This document shows, one piece after another, positions 11,462 to 21,978 of a DNA stretch of 64,000 bases (within the stretch, counting starts at the first letter, position 1; each line of letters opens with the position of its first letter). This DNA comes from Anolis sagrei (Eukaryota > Chordata > Lepidosauria > Squamata > Anolidae), in contig NC_090024.1 of assembly GCF_037176765.1 (NCBI RefSeq), forward strand, positions 104,299,057 through 104,363,056. Direction: 5' to 3'. The notes beneath the pieces are model-generated. The model was not told the origin of the DNA. It made no database searches and was given only the letters and a program-made list of their open reading frames with translations. The translations under genes and the position numbers were made by a program.

Positions 11462-11551
11462 CAGTCTGTTATATGTTATATGTTAATACCAACAACCATT
11501 AAGAAATTAGTTCTCCAGACACATTTTTCTAATTTCTTTAATGAACAATTG

Positions 11552-12294
11552 TGTTATAGTTCAACCTGTGATTGTGTCTGATGTAAATGAGGATGAAAGG
11601 TTTTCTGAGCCTGTATTTGGTGTCAATGAGAATTAGGGTTTTTCTGGGACTGAGTCAAGCCCAGGCCTTTCTAAGAGGCCCAAGGTTTCTCATGAACAGA
11701 GTGCTTCTCCTGAAGATTCATAAGGTTAAATTCCTGGGAGAGGCCCACAGCAGTCTTTCTCTGAGAAACTGTCTTCTGAGGATGATTTGTCAGGTGTAGA
11801 ATTTAATTAGTGTAAAGATAGAAAACAAGACTTTGGTAAACTGAGACAGACAAAAATATTCCTGGAAAAGAAAGATAAATTCTTATCTGATTGTAAGAAG
11901 AAGTGGAATGCTTTCCTTTCGATTCTTGGGACAGGAAAAGCTTTATATTGAAACAAGGGAAGGGTTTTGGCTCACTCTCATCAACGTTCATGATCATCTT
12001 TCTCCAAGTGGATTTCTAGTTTTATGTTTCACGTTTTGCCAGGTTCCTGTTTCATCTATTTGATTTCCATGCTGTCTTGTTCTCTGGATTTTGCATGCTT
12101 GGATCTTGTGTTTTTACCTTTGTACCTTGAAGTTCATGAACTATCTCTTATCCTTGGATTATACTGTTTTGGATTATACTGTTTTTACCTTTTTTCTGCT
12201 TTGCTTACATATATCCTACAATAAATCATTTGCTGATTTTACTATACTGGTGTGGTGTTTAAGGATAGAAGTGTTTCTGCTCTTGGATACAACA
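11552..12294 (+). mobile_element. solo LTR in the 3' flank of copy A (fossil)
   Basis: A 743-bp block with ends TGTTATAG and ATACAACA (inverted TGTT/AACA) and a perfect 5-bp target duplication AATTG (11547-11551 and 12295-12299). The empty site is preserved in copy B at about 31,377 (GAATTGCAATGATAAG). It carries an AATAAA at 12220-12225 in the + direction. It starts only 90 bp after the copy A stop codon. There are no internal retroviral genes. Confidence 0.88.
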
Positions 12295-12587
12295 AATTGC
12301 AATGATAAGCATATCTCACATCATGCCATTTCTCCACTGCATAGGCCCATGAACAACATCAACACCTTCCCTTTCTCATAGAAACAGATGTGCATAGCTA
12401 CAGAGAGAGCCAGTTGCTGTGTCTTAGATAAACATGCAGTATAATATGTTAATTTTCTGAAACAAAGAAAATTCTGGAATCAAGAAAAAAATTAGTGGTG
12501 AATATTTCATTATGAATATTGCATCAAATGTTGTATTGCATGTGGATGTAAGGAGTGTAAGTATGCATATGTGCACATATGTTTTAA

Positions 12588-12957
12588 TCATAGAATCAAA
12601 GAGTTGGAAGAGACCTCATGGGCCATCCAGTCCAACCCCATTCTGCCAAGAAGCAGGAATATTGCATTCAAATCACCCCTGACAGGTGGCCATCCAGCCT
12701 CTGTTTAAAAGCTTCCAAAGAAGGAGCCTCCACCACACTCCGGGGCAGAGAGTTCCACTGCAGAACGGCTCTAACAGTCAGGAAGTTCTTCCTCATGTTC
12801 AGATGGAAACTCCTTTCTTGTAGTTTGAAGCCATTGTTTCGCGTCCTAGTCTCCGGGGAAGCAGAAAACAAGCTTGCTCCCTCCTCCCTGTGGCTTCCTC
12901 TCACATATTTATACATGGCTATCATATTTCCTCTCAGCCTTCTCTTCTTCAGGCTGA
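12588..12957 (-). mobile_element. CR1 LINE 3' end
   Basis: It begins (+ strand) with AATCATAGAATCAAAGAGTT and GGAAGAGACCTCATGGGCCA, the inverted 3' end typical of amniote CR1, and continues into the C-terminal reverse-transcriptase region. The same family recurs at 17,904-18,056. Confidence 0.9.
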
Positions 12958-13127
12958 ATATGAAAAAATTCTTACAAGAATTCAGAGTTATCCTTTCAGC
13001 AATTCTGCACAAAATACTATGTATGGTTTTGACATGAAGCAGAGATTGTTCAGATTATTTCCTGTTTTGAAAAAATGCTTATGGAAAATCTTAAACAGGG
13101 CAAATCCAGAAAAACTGACTAAATTTT

Positions 13128-13370
13128 TTGTTAGTATTCCATTATCTGGGCAGAAACCACTAGGGGGCAGTAGAGAGAGAGAGAAGGATACTCCCTTTCC
13201 TCACTTCCTATTTCAAGAGAGTTGTTTACATGACAGGGACATTGGGGGGGGGGGATAACAGGAAAACAGGGGGAATGGTCTTCCTCCTTCAACCCGCCCT
13301 CCACCCCTGTAAAATGGACTATCCTTCTCTCTCTAGCGGCCCCTAGTGGCCTCTACATGGATAATGGAAC
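13128..13370. mobile_element. short inverted-repeat element (MITE)
   Basis: The left arm (TTCCATTATCTGGGCAGAAA, CCACTAGGGGGCAG, AGAGAGAGAAGGAT) and the right arm (ATCCTTCTCTCTCTAG, GGCCCCTAGTGGCC, GGATAATGGAA) are inverted copies of about 50 bp. No clear target duplication was found and the superfamily is unknown. Confidence 0.6.
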
Positions 13371-13583
13371 AATATCCAAATTTCTATAGGATGATGGTTT
13401 AGAAGAATTTAAATATTTCATCAAAATGTCTTACTTCCACATTCAAATTTACACTGAATAGCATTGTTGAAGTGTTACATTGATCTTTCCATTACTTTCC
13501 ATTACTTCCTCCATCATTATGAACAAAACAGTAATACAGTGTGACAGGTATATCAACTTCACAGATACCTGCACTATCTAAGC

Positions 13584-13755
13584 CAGGGGTCCTCAAACTT
13601 TTTAAACAGAGGGCCAGGTTACAGTCCCTCAAAATGTTGGAAGGCCGGATTATAATTTGAAAAAAAGTATGAATGAATTCCTATGCACATTGCACATATC
13701 TTATTTGTAGTGCAAAAACACTAAATACAATAATTAAAAAGTTTGAGGACACCTG
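13584..13755. mobile_element. hAT MITE, CAGGGGTCCTCAAACT family
   Basis: Ends CAGGGGTCCTCAAACTTTTT and AAAAAGTTTGAGGACACCTG are inverted. Same family as 41223-41596 and 47192-47555. The target duplication is not recognisable here, so it is probably older or internally rearranged. Confidence 0.7.
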
Positions 13756-13985
13756 CTATACAGGATTTTCTCTATTGTTTCTTTTCTAAATGTACAATTG
13801 AAAATGACACTCTCTTATTGAAAGCAAAACGGCCCTACTCCTTAACAACTACACCTCCTCTCCAACTCTGTCTCCTTCTGAACTCAACCATCAAGTGTGG
13901 CCTCCTCCTTAGAGTTTCATCATCTACCAGACCAGAAAAGTACTACTTCTAGGGGGTTACACCTACATGTCTCTACCCTTCTCTA

Positions 13986-14495
13986 ATAGTGAAGAGTAGA
14001 GACATCACACTGGCAACGAAGATCTGCATAGTTAAAGCAATAGTATTCCCCGTAGTCACCTACGGATGTGAGAGCTGGACCATAGGGAAGGCTGAGCAAA
14101 GGAAGACAGATGCTTTTGAACTGTGATGCTGGAGGAAAGTTCTGAGAGTGCCTTGGACTGTGAGAAGATCCAACCAGTCCATACTTCAAGAAATAAAGCC
14201 TGACTGCTCATTGGAGGGAAGAATAGTAGAGGCCAAGATAAAGTACTTTGGCCACATCATGAGAAGAAAGGAAAGCTTAGAGAAGCTTAGAGAAGACAAT
14301 GATGTTGGGGAAAAAGGAAGGAAAAAGGAAGAGGGGCCGACCAAGGGCAAGATGGATGGGTGGCATCCTTGAAGTGACTGGATTGACCTTGAAGGAGCTG
14401 GGGGTGGTGACGACCGACAGGGAGCTCTGGTGTGGGCTGGTCCATGAAGTCACGAAGAGTCGGAAAGGACTGAACAAATGCACAACAACACCCAC
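13986..14495 (+). mobile_element. BovB (RTE) LINE 3' end
   Basis: The + strand frames read the BovB C-terminus: VTYGCESWT-like sequence, VPWTVRRSNQSILQEIKPDC, SLEGRIVEAKIKYFGHIMRR, then [20 protein letters not shown] and LWCGLVHEVTKSRKGL. It ends in a CACAACAACA tail and is 5'-truncated, with the frame broken. Confidence 0.9.
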
Positions 14496-14604
14496 CTGTT
14501 ATTTAAAGTTTAAAATAATATATAAACAATTCAGAGAATTCAAATCAATATATGTTCCCCTCGGATTAGGCATTTTCACTATATGAAACAAATTATATAA
14601 GAAT

Positions 14605-14820
14605 AGCTGGCATAAATACCATAAAGTCATAAGATCCTTTTGGATTTTGGAAGCTATGCAGGGTTGGTTCTGGGAGACTACTAATGAATACCAAATGCTG
14701 TTGACCACATTACAGAGGAAGAAACCGGCAAAACCACCTCTGAATATTTCTTGCCTGAAAAACTCTACAAAATTCATGGGGGTCACCATAGGTCAAGAGG
14801 GCAACTCAAAGGATCACATT
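14605..14820 (+). mobile_element. 5S-rRNA-derived SINE (SINE3 type)
   Basis: The head matches internal 5S rRNA: GGAAGCTATGCAGGGTTGGT, then GGGAGACTACTAATGAATAC and CAAATGCTGT. The body has CAGAGGAAGAAACCGGCAAA, ACCACCTCTGAATATT and a tail with GTCACCATAGGTCAAGAGGG. The stretch corresponding to the 5S segment between GGGTCGG and GGGAGACC is shortened. It is a SINE and not a 5S gene. Confidence 0.75.
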
Positions 14821-15059
14821 TCCATCTACACTCAGAATTTATGTATCAACAAACTTTTACAGTTCAGCAAATACTGTGAGCAAACATCTTCATTGGTGAA
14901 CATTTCATATGGCCACTCTGACTAGACAACATATTTTGACTAGACAACATAGATATGAAACAAATGTGATTCTTTGTGGTGGGGGCACTTTCACACAGTA
15001 CCTATAATTCGAGAGAGAGTGGGTTAAAAAGGGGGTGACCAGATGAATTTGTGCTAAAC

Positions 15060-15791
15060 CAGTGTTTCTCAACCTGGGGGCTGGGATCCCTGGGGGGGGG
15101 GTTGCAAGGGGGGTGGCAGAGGGGTCACCAAAGGCCATCAGAAAACACAGTATTTTCTGTTCTTCATGAGAGTTCTGTGTGAGAAGTTTGGCCCAATTCT
15201 ATCATTGGTGGGGTTTAGAATGCTCTTTGATTGTAAGTGAACTATAAATCCCAGAACTACAATTCCCAAGTGTCAAAGTCTATTTCCCCAAACTCCACCA
15301 GTGTTCACATTTGGGCATACTGAATACTTGTGCCAAGTTTGGTCCAGATCCTTCATTGTTTGAGTCTACAGTTGCTCTCTGGATGTAGGTGAACTATAAC
15401 TCCAAAACTCAAGGTCAATGCCCACCAAACCTTTCTAGTGTTTTCTGTTGGTCATGGGAATTCTGTATGCCATGTTTGGTTCAATTACATCATTGGTGAT
15501 GTTCAGAGTGCGCTTTGATTGTAAGTGAACTATAAATCCCAGCAACTACAATTCCCAAATGATAAAATCAACCCCCCCCCCCCACCTTCACCAGTATTCA
15601 AATTTGAGCATATTGGGTTGGTCCAGTGAATGAAAATACATCCTGCATATCAGATATTTACATTATGATCCATAACAGCAGCAAAATGACAGTTATGAAG
15701 CAGCAATGAAAATAATTTTATGTTTGGGGTTCACCATAACATGAGAAACTGTATTAAGGGGTCATGGCATTAGGAAGGTTGAGAAACACTG
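15060..15791. mobile_element. non-autonomous hAT element
   Basis: Ends CAGTGTTTCTCAACCTGGGG and AGGTTGAGAAACACTG, with 8-bp target duplication TGCTAAAC/TGCTAAAT (15052-15059 and 15792-15799). The inside repeats a segment around ACTATAAATCCCAG in related blocks. It is the same family, opposite orientation, as 19059-20057. No transposase is present. Confidence 0.85.
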
Positions 15792-16199
15792 TGCTAAATG
15801 CATGCTCAATCGCAGCAACAGAGGGAAAACCTGATTCAAAGGGGTCCTCCTTTATCCCAGTTCTGGGCAAAAAAAAGTGAATTTTCCTATGACTGTGAGA
15901 CCCTGCAGTCATGTAAAGTTTGGGATTTCCCTCTTTACCCCTTGTGAAGACTGCTTCCCGCCCATGCCGGTTTTAAAAAGCCTGAAACAACTGATTGGCT
16001 ATTTGGGTTCCTACAAAGACACAGCTGATTTCCAGCTGATTTCAAAAGAGGAGAAATGGAGAGCCATTGGAGATCTCTGAAAATTTAAATTTAAACTTTA
16101 TAATATTAAATAAGCAACTGGGGAACGAGGGAAATCTGGTGGCATTTTTTAAAAAATCCTGCCATTATGCACTGATACGAATATGCAAACATAGGAATC

Positions 16200-17221
16200 T
16201 CTCCTATGAGGTCCTCTTGGTTGATTGTAAACCGGATCGGGGTATAGGGTGGCAACCTGTGTTGGACGGGGTTACACTCCCCCTGAAGTCACAGGTCCGC
16301 AGTTTGGGTGTCCTCCTCGACTCATCACTTACGCTTGCAGCCCAGGCGTCACCGTTGGCTGGGAGGGCCTTCGCACAATTAAGACTCGTGTGCCAACTGC
16401 GACCGTACCTCGAGAAGGCGGACCTGGCCAGAGTGGTCCATGCCTTAGTCACCTCCAGATTAGACTACTGTAATGCGCTCTACATGGGGCTGCCCTTGAA
16501 AACGGCCCAGAAATTCCAACTGGTTCAACAGGCGGCGACCAGATTGTTAACTGGTGCTCCTTACAGGGAGAGGTCCACCCTTCTGTTTAAGGAGCTCCAC
16601 TGGCTGCCAGTCATTTTCCGGTCCCAATACAAGGTGCAGGTGCTTACCTACAAAGCCCTAAATGGTTTGGGACCCGCCTACCTGCGTGACCGCATTTCGG
16701 TGTACGAACCCACACGATCTCTTCGATCTTCCGGGGAGGCCCTGCTTGCGATCCTAGCTGCATCGCAAGCGTGATTGGTGGGGACAAGGGACAGGGCCTT
16801 CTCTGTGGTGGCCCCTCAACTCTGGAACTCACTCCTCAAGGCTATCAGGCAGGCCCCAACATTGGCAGTCTTTAGGAGCAGCTTGAAAACGTGGCTGTTT
16901 CAGTGTGCCTTCCCAGAATAGGAAACTACAAACACTTTGTCCCAAATGCACTTTACTAGAGATTTAGGTCTGTTCACATGCCCTACCTATTCACCAAAAT
17001 ACCTATCCATTTTACCCGGTCATGCCCAGCTTTTTAAATTTTTTAACCATTACATCTGGCCCTAACATTGGTTTTAATTGTGTCGTGTTTATTGTTAATG
17101 TTTACTGTTTGATTTTTATTTATTGCTGTATTGTTGTTGTCTTTTATTGTTGTATTGGGTCTCGGCCTATTGTAAACCGCACCAAGTCCTTTGGGAGATG
17201 GTAGCTGGGTATAAATAAAGG

Positions 17222-17240
<19 letters not shown>
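16200..17240 (+). mobile_element. L2/CR1-like LINE 3' part
   Basis: The + strand reads [59 protein letters not shown] and HWLPVIFRSQYKVQVLTYKA, ending in the LRSSGEALL region with a stop inside. The 3' tail runs through TATTGTAAACCGCACCAAGT to GGGTATAAATAAAGG and an ATT microsatellite at 17,222-17,262. It is well preserved relative to the other copies. Confidence 0.88.
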
Positions 17241-17263
<23 letters not shown>

Positions 17264-17314
17264 TGTATTCAGATATTCACATGTACATATATATAAGCAT
17301 CAGCACATAATTGA

Positions 17315-17645
17315 GTGGAGCCCCCGGTGGCACAGTGAGTTAAAGCACTGAGCTACTGAGCTTGTTGACCGAAAGGTAGTAGGTTCGAATCTGAGTAGCG
17401 ACATGAGCTTCCGCTGTCAGCCCCAGCTTCTGCCAACCCAGCAGTTTGAAAACATGGAAATGTGAGTAGATGAATAGGTACCGCTCCAGTGGTAACGGTG
17501 GGTGCTCTATACAGTCATGCCGACCACTTGACCTTGGAGGTGTCTACGGACAACGCCGGTTCTTCGGCTTAGAAATGGAGATGAGCACCACACCCCAGAG
17601 TCTGACACGACTGGACTTCATGTCAAGGGAAAACCTTTACCTTAC
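17315..17645 (+). mobile_element. Sauria-type SINE, full length
   Basis: The tRNA-like head (GCCCCCGGTGGCACAGTGAG) has a B box (GGTTCGAATCT). The middle is ACATGGAAATGTGAGTAGAT. The BovB-like tail is GTCTGACACGACTGGACTTC followed by AAACCTTTACCTTA. This is the most complete copy in the window. Confidence 0.9.
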
Positions 17646-17903
17646 ATAACCTTACATAATTTTTAAAGCCTTTGGCAGATGTCCTCCACCCACTCTCCAT
17701 TTTATCCTAAGACACAGAAGGACTGTGATGGCGGCGGGAGAAAAAAGCCTGGGACTGGTAGGTTTGTGCGGGGACTTGCTCTGAGGGCCCTGGTTTGTTT
17801 ATCCTGCTTATTAATCCTGCATTTTGGCGCTGTCTGGAAGCGCCCAAATATTCATTGCTGTATAGGATGAGTAGCTATCCTGGCACACTCCCTCTCGCCC
17901 TTA

Positions 17904-18056
17904 GAATCATAGAATCAAAGAGTTGGAAGAGACCTCATGGGCCATCCAGTCCAACCCCATTCTGCCAAGAAGCAGGAATATTGCATTCAAATCACCCCTG
18001 ACAGATGGCCATCCAGCCTCTGTTTAAAAGCTTCCAAAGAAGGAGCCTCCACCACA
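17904..18056 (-). mobile_element. CR1 LINE 3' tip
   Basis: Near-identical over about 150 bp to the start of the CR1 copy at 12,588 (AGAATCATAGAATCAAAGAG through AAGGAGCCTCCACCACA). It is 5'-truncated about 50 bp upstream of the sequence that is conserved between the B and C promoters. Confidence 0.9.
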
Positions 18057-18104
18057 ATAGGCTTGTAACACCAGAACTTACTTTTAAGATCTTGTGTGGT
18101 CATA

Positions 18105-18465
18105 AACTTTGCTAACCTTTACATTTCAACATATAGATAATAAACCTTGTCTTTAAGTGAAGGCAAATCAAGGCTCATTATATCCTTTTTGAAAGTGTTC
18201 AAACAAATATCATTGTTTTAGAGGAGTAATGACAATATAACAAACAGTCATGCATAAAATCATGTGATGTGTGTTTTCTGCCTTTCAATTTAAGCAAAGC
18301 GATGTACGTAAAGACTGAAAAAGAAGAATACAGAGACGGATGTGCTAGATAAGCATGGTCGAAAAGCAAGAGCATGAAGGAGGAGTTTCCGTCTCCTCCC
18401 ATTTCTTAATTCAGTGTCATATTTTGAGCCTGCTTTATAAATAGGGGTCTGTTCTCTGTCTTCAG
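18105..18465 (+). promoter_or_regulatory. putative promoter of CMBL copy B, with TATA box
   Basis: This segment is paralogous to 37,105-37,445 upstream of copy C (shared ACTTTGCTAACCTTT, CTTTAAGTGAAGGCAAAT, CTCCTCCCATTTCTTAATTC). It includes a good TATA box, TATAAATA, at 18436-18443, about 30 bp before the presumed start of exon 1. The start site itself is inferred. Confidence 0.6.
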
Positions 18466-18571
18466 GACTGCTGCAAACAAGAAGGGAACCAGAAAGCATT
18501 CGTTGACAGCCAGTTCACTCTGCTTTACCAACTGTTCTCTTCTCCTAAGGGACTGGAAAACTCTGTTTCAG
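18466..18571 (+). other. CMBL: CMBL copy B, non-coding exon 1
   Basis: The sequence is conserved with 37,460-37,584 (TTGACAGCCAGTTCACT is nearly shared) and ends in the same donor, CAG|GTATGTAG. It contains no start codon used by the protein; translation begins with the first codon of exon 2. The 5' end is estimated from the TATA box. Confidence 0.55.
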
Positions 18572-19058
18572 GTATGTAGAAATTCAGCATGACAGATGGG
18601 AAGTGGAGATATACAAAAAGTGCATAGGGTATTTTTGCCAAACAATTGCTGATAGCTTGACCTCCAGAACATTAGCAAAATCCTTATCTAAGAGAAGGAA
18701 CAGTGGCTCATTGCCACAAGTTGTAACTGAGATATGTGTCTGGAGGATTATGGTGAGTCATCGTGGCTCGACAACTTTGGGTAGAAGGCAGAGTCCTGCC
18801 ACACAATGCGGGTTGTGTGGCTTTGCTCTGCTTTACAATAATTAATATAGAGTGGCTGTAAACTTGTACTAAGGTGATGAGATTTGACTTGGTGGCATTA
18901 AAATGGCATACATGTTCTCCTTTTCTTTTTCCCTACCCCATTCTCTCAAAAGTGTGTTCAATTTATGTTAGGGGACGGAGCCAGAGACAGATTCACCATT
19001 TGACTGACTGTCAGCCTGCTCTTTTTTGCACTGAGATTCTTCCACATTACTTCTAAAC

Positions 19059-20057
19059 CAGTATTTCTCAACCTTCCTAATGCCGCGACCCCTTAATACA
19101 GTCATCTTGTGGTGACCCCCCATCATAACATTATTTTCGTTGGTACTTCATAACTGTAATTTTGCTACTGTTATGAATCGTAATGTAAATACATGATATG
19201 CAGAATGTATTTTCATTCACTGAACCAAATTTGGGACAAATACCCAATACACCCAAATTTGAATACTGGTTGGGTTGGAGGAGGGGGGGGGATTGATTTT
19301 GTCATTTGGGATTTATAGTTAACCTACAATCAAAGAGCATTCTGGACTCCACCAACGATGGAATTGAACCAAACGTGGCACACAGAACTCCCATGACTAT
19401 CAGAAAATACTGAAAGGGTTTGGTGGGCATTGTCCTTATATATATTACTGAGTTTTGGAGTTGTAGTTCACCTACATCCAGAGAGTACTGTGGACTGATG
19501 GATCAGGACTAAACTTGGCACGAATACTCAATATGCCTAAATGTGAGCACTGGTGGAGTTTGGGGGAAATAGACCTTGACATTTGGGAGTTGTAGTTGCT
19601 GGGATTTATAGTTCACCTACAATCAAAGAGCATTCTGAACCCCACCAATGATAGAATTGGGCCAAACTTCCCACTTCCCACCCAGAATGCCCATGACGAA
19701 CAGAAAATGCTTGGGTGATTCCTCTGACACCTCATGATCCCCTCAGGCAGGCATGTAGCCGGGGGGGGGGGGCTTCAGCCCCCCCCCCCCGAAATTCTCA
19801 TGATGGTCCACGAGAAGGCCTTACTGGTGCATTATTTAAACTGTTATGTTTATTCATATCATGATCTGATCACCATACTCAATATATCCCATATGCATGG
19901 GGGTATTGGGGTAACAATACAAACGGTTTGCTAGGGTAGACCCTCTTTCACTCAGACTCAGCCTCCCCGAATCAAACTCAGCCCCCCTCCCTCCGAATCA
20001 AAATCCTGGCTACGGGCCTGCCCTCAGGGGTCCCGATCCCCAGGTTGAGAAATGCTG
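19059..20057. mobile_element. non-autonomous hAT element, with a MITE inside
   Basis: Ends CAGTATTTCTCAACCTTCCT and CCCAGGTTGAGAAATGCTG-like, with a perfect 8-bp target duplication TTCTAAAC (19051-19058 and 20058-20065). The internal blocks match 15060-15791 in the opposite orientation. It contains the nested element at 19748-20020. Confidence 0.88.
19748..20020. mobile_element. hAT MITE, CAGGCATGTAGCC family
   Basis: Ends CAGGCATGTAGCC and GGCTACGGGCCTG with G-rich and C-rich runs next to the left end. The perfect 8-bp target duplication CCCTCAGG (19740-19747 and 20021-20028) lies within the older hAT element. Confidence 0.88.
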
Positions 20058-20595
20058 TTCTAAACCTTTTCGGTCTACAATGTTACAATGTCTCTACTCT
20101 TGAGGCGTAGTGCCAATAAATGCCCAATCCTAATAAATACTGGGGATTTGCATTTTCACTGTTGTTTGTCATTAGATTCACTGAGTGGTCATACTTTGGA
20201 TGGAAAATTAATTGGGAACGTTTCCCATTTTAGCAGACATAACACAACAGTTCTGTTCATGAAAGGCTGCTTTTCATGGCATGGTAACATGATCTGTAAG
20301 CTATATGTGAGCAGAGCTCAGCTTCAGGGCTGTATAATATTTAACCATTTGTATGTAGAATGGAAATGTCACTAATAAAAGCTATAGCTATAAGCAGAAA
20401 GCTTTGAATATCTGTAAACATTGTGAAGAAACACCAAGAATTCTCCCAAAGGAATGTGCTGAACAAAAAAACCCCTCCAGGTCTGCAAAGAAATGGAAAT
20501 GATGGAATTTACACTAGAAAACAATAAAATCCCATCCAAGGGAGTAATTTCATTTTTGTGCTGCAGATTTACCCAAAGCACCAGTCACTCTAAAC

Positions 20596-20730
20596 CAGTG
20601 GTTGTCAACCTGGGGTCCCCAGATGTTTTTGGCCTACAACTCCCAGAAATCCCAGCTACTTTACCAGCTGTTAGGATTTCTGGGAGTTGAAAGTCAAAAA
20701 CATCTGGGGACCCCAGGTTGAGAACCACTG
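20596..20730. mobile_element. hAT MITE, CAGTGGTTCTCAACC family
   Basis: Same 135-bp near-palindrome as 10251-10385. Target duplication CTCTAAAC/TTCTAAAC (20588-20595 and 20731-20738). Confidence 0.92.
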
Positions 20731-21142
20731 TTCTAAACATCTCTGCGAGTATTGGGAGGCAATCTCTGGACCTTCTGTTATGTGTGTAAGCAACATGTAG
20801 AATTTAGCTTTATATCTATTGCTTTGCCAGGAATCACAAGGACTGTTTTAAAGGCCATTTGGTGTTCATTAACCAAATATTTCCACAGTTGGACTAACAA
20901 ACTTCAAACATAAATACTGGCGATTCTAATTTTGGCACTCAAACCTTCCTCCGCACTTTGATCGAGATCGAGCCCTAGTGAAAATGTAGATTATGTTGAA
21001 ATGCAAGTGGTCAGTTAAAATTTAACTGGATAAATAATTAATGTAATGATATAAAAATGCTGATTTAGCTATACTAAAGCCATGGACTCCCAAACTACAA
21101 CTCCCCACTTTAGCTAACTAAGGTCCCATAGATACTCCAGAA

Positions 21143-21277
21143 CAGTAGTTCTCAATTTGTGGGTCCCCAGATGTTTTAGCCTTCAACTCCCAGAAATCCT
21201 AATAACTGGTTAACTGGCTGAGATTTCTGGGAGTTGTAGGCCAAAACATCTGGGGACCCACAGGTTGAGAACCACTG
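21143..21277. mobile_element. hAT MITE, CAGTGGTTCTCAACC family
   Basis: Same family as 10251-10385, again 135 bp, with ends CAGTAGTTCTCAATTTGTGG and CACAGGTTGAGAACCACTG. Target duplication CTCCAGAA/CTCTAGAA (21135-21142 and 21278-21285). It lies in intron 1 of copy B. Confidence 0.9.
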
Positions 21278-21584
21278 CTCTAGAATAACGTATGGAAATA
21301 CATAGTTACTGAAGACATCCTTAAAGGTATGTTTATTTTTGGATAAAGTCTGGATCCCTCCCTTGATGTCTCAGATATATTTACTCATTTTAAGTTTCTG
21401 GCAGGTCTACTTAAAAATGATCAATTTATTTTATGGGGGAATAATGTTCTGAAACTGAATAATATGTATCGGCCTCTGAAGCCATAGATCAGGCAACACA
21501 CACATACGTGCCATCAACTGAGCACAGCTGAAACTATATTTCCATAATGCAATGGTTTCAAATAGTCTTTAGTTGCATTATTTA

Positions 21585-21860
21585 TTTATTATTTATGTAT
21601 TTACAGCTTTTATATTCCGCCCTTCTCACCCCGCAGGGGACTCAGGGCGGATTATACTGTACACATATATGGCAAATATTCAATGCCAATTTTTGACATA
21701 CAAACATATACAGACATACACAGAGGCTATTTAACTTTTTCTGGCCGCCAGGGGAGCTGTCGCTTTCATCGTCCATCCATCTGCGACGCTGATGAAGCAC
21801 TTCCGCATTCCCCGCATGCTTCCCCGCTGGAATGCTTTGCTGAAGTCTTCTTTATGGCCT
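21585..21860 (-). mobile_element. LINE 3'-end fragment
   Basis: On the + strand it begins with a TTTATTTATT run and TTTTATATTCCGCCCTTCTC, ACCCCGCAGGGGACTCAGGG, the inverted tail seen in the L2/CR1-like copies at 2,225 and position 1. The remainder, up to the sequence before exon 2, is less certain. Confidence 0.5.
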
Positions 21861-21978
21861 CATAAATCAGTTAATTTAGCCTCCCCACACTTTTAAGGTG
21901 GTACCTAATTTTCCTACTTGACAGATGCAACTGTCTTTCGGACATTAACCCTTCTGAATCTTGTTCTCTTTGTGGTAG

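Noticed and set aside
12668-13012. 114-codon - strand frame
   Set aside because: Residual coding end of a CR1 LINE.
14640-14705. 5S rRNA gene
   Set aside because: Only part of 5S is present and it is fused to a SINE body.
16067-16774. 235-codon frame as a host gene
   Set aside because: It is the reverse-transcriptase C-terminal region of an L2/CR1-like LINE; only its first part, before about 16,200, is unassigned.
17315-17420. tRNA gene
   Set aside because: The A/B-box-like head belongs to a SINE with a BovB tail and does not fold as a full tRNA by inspection.
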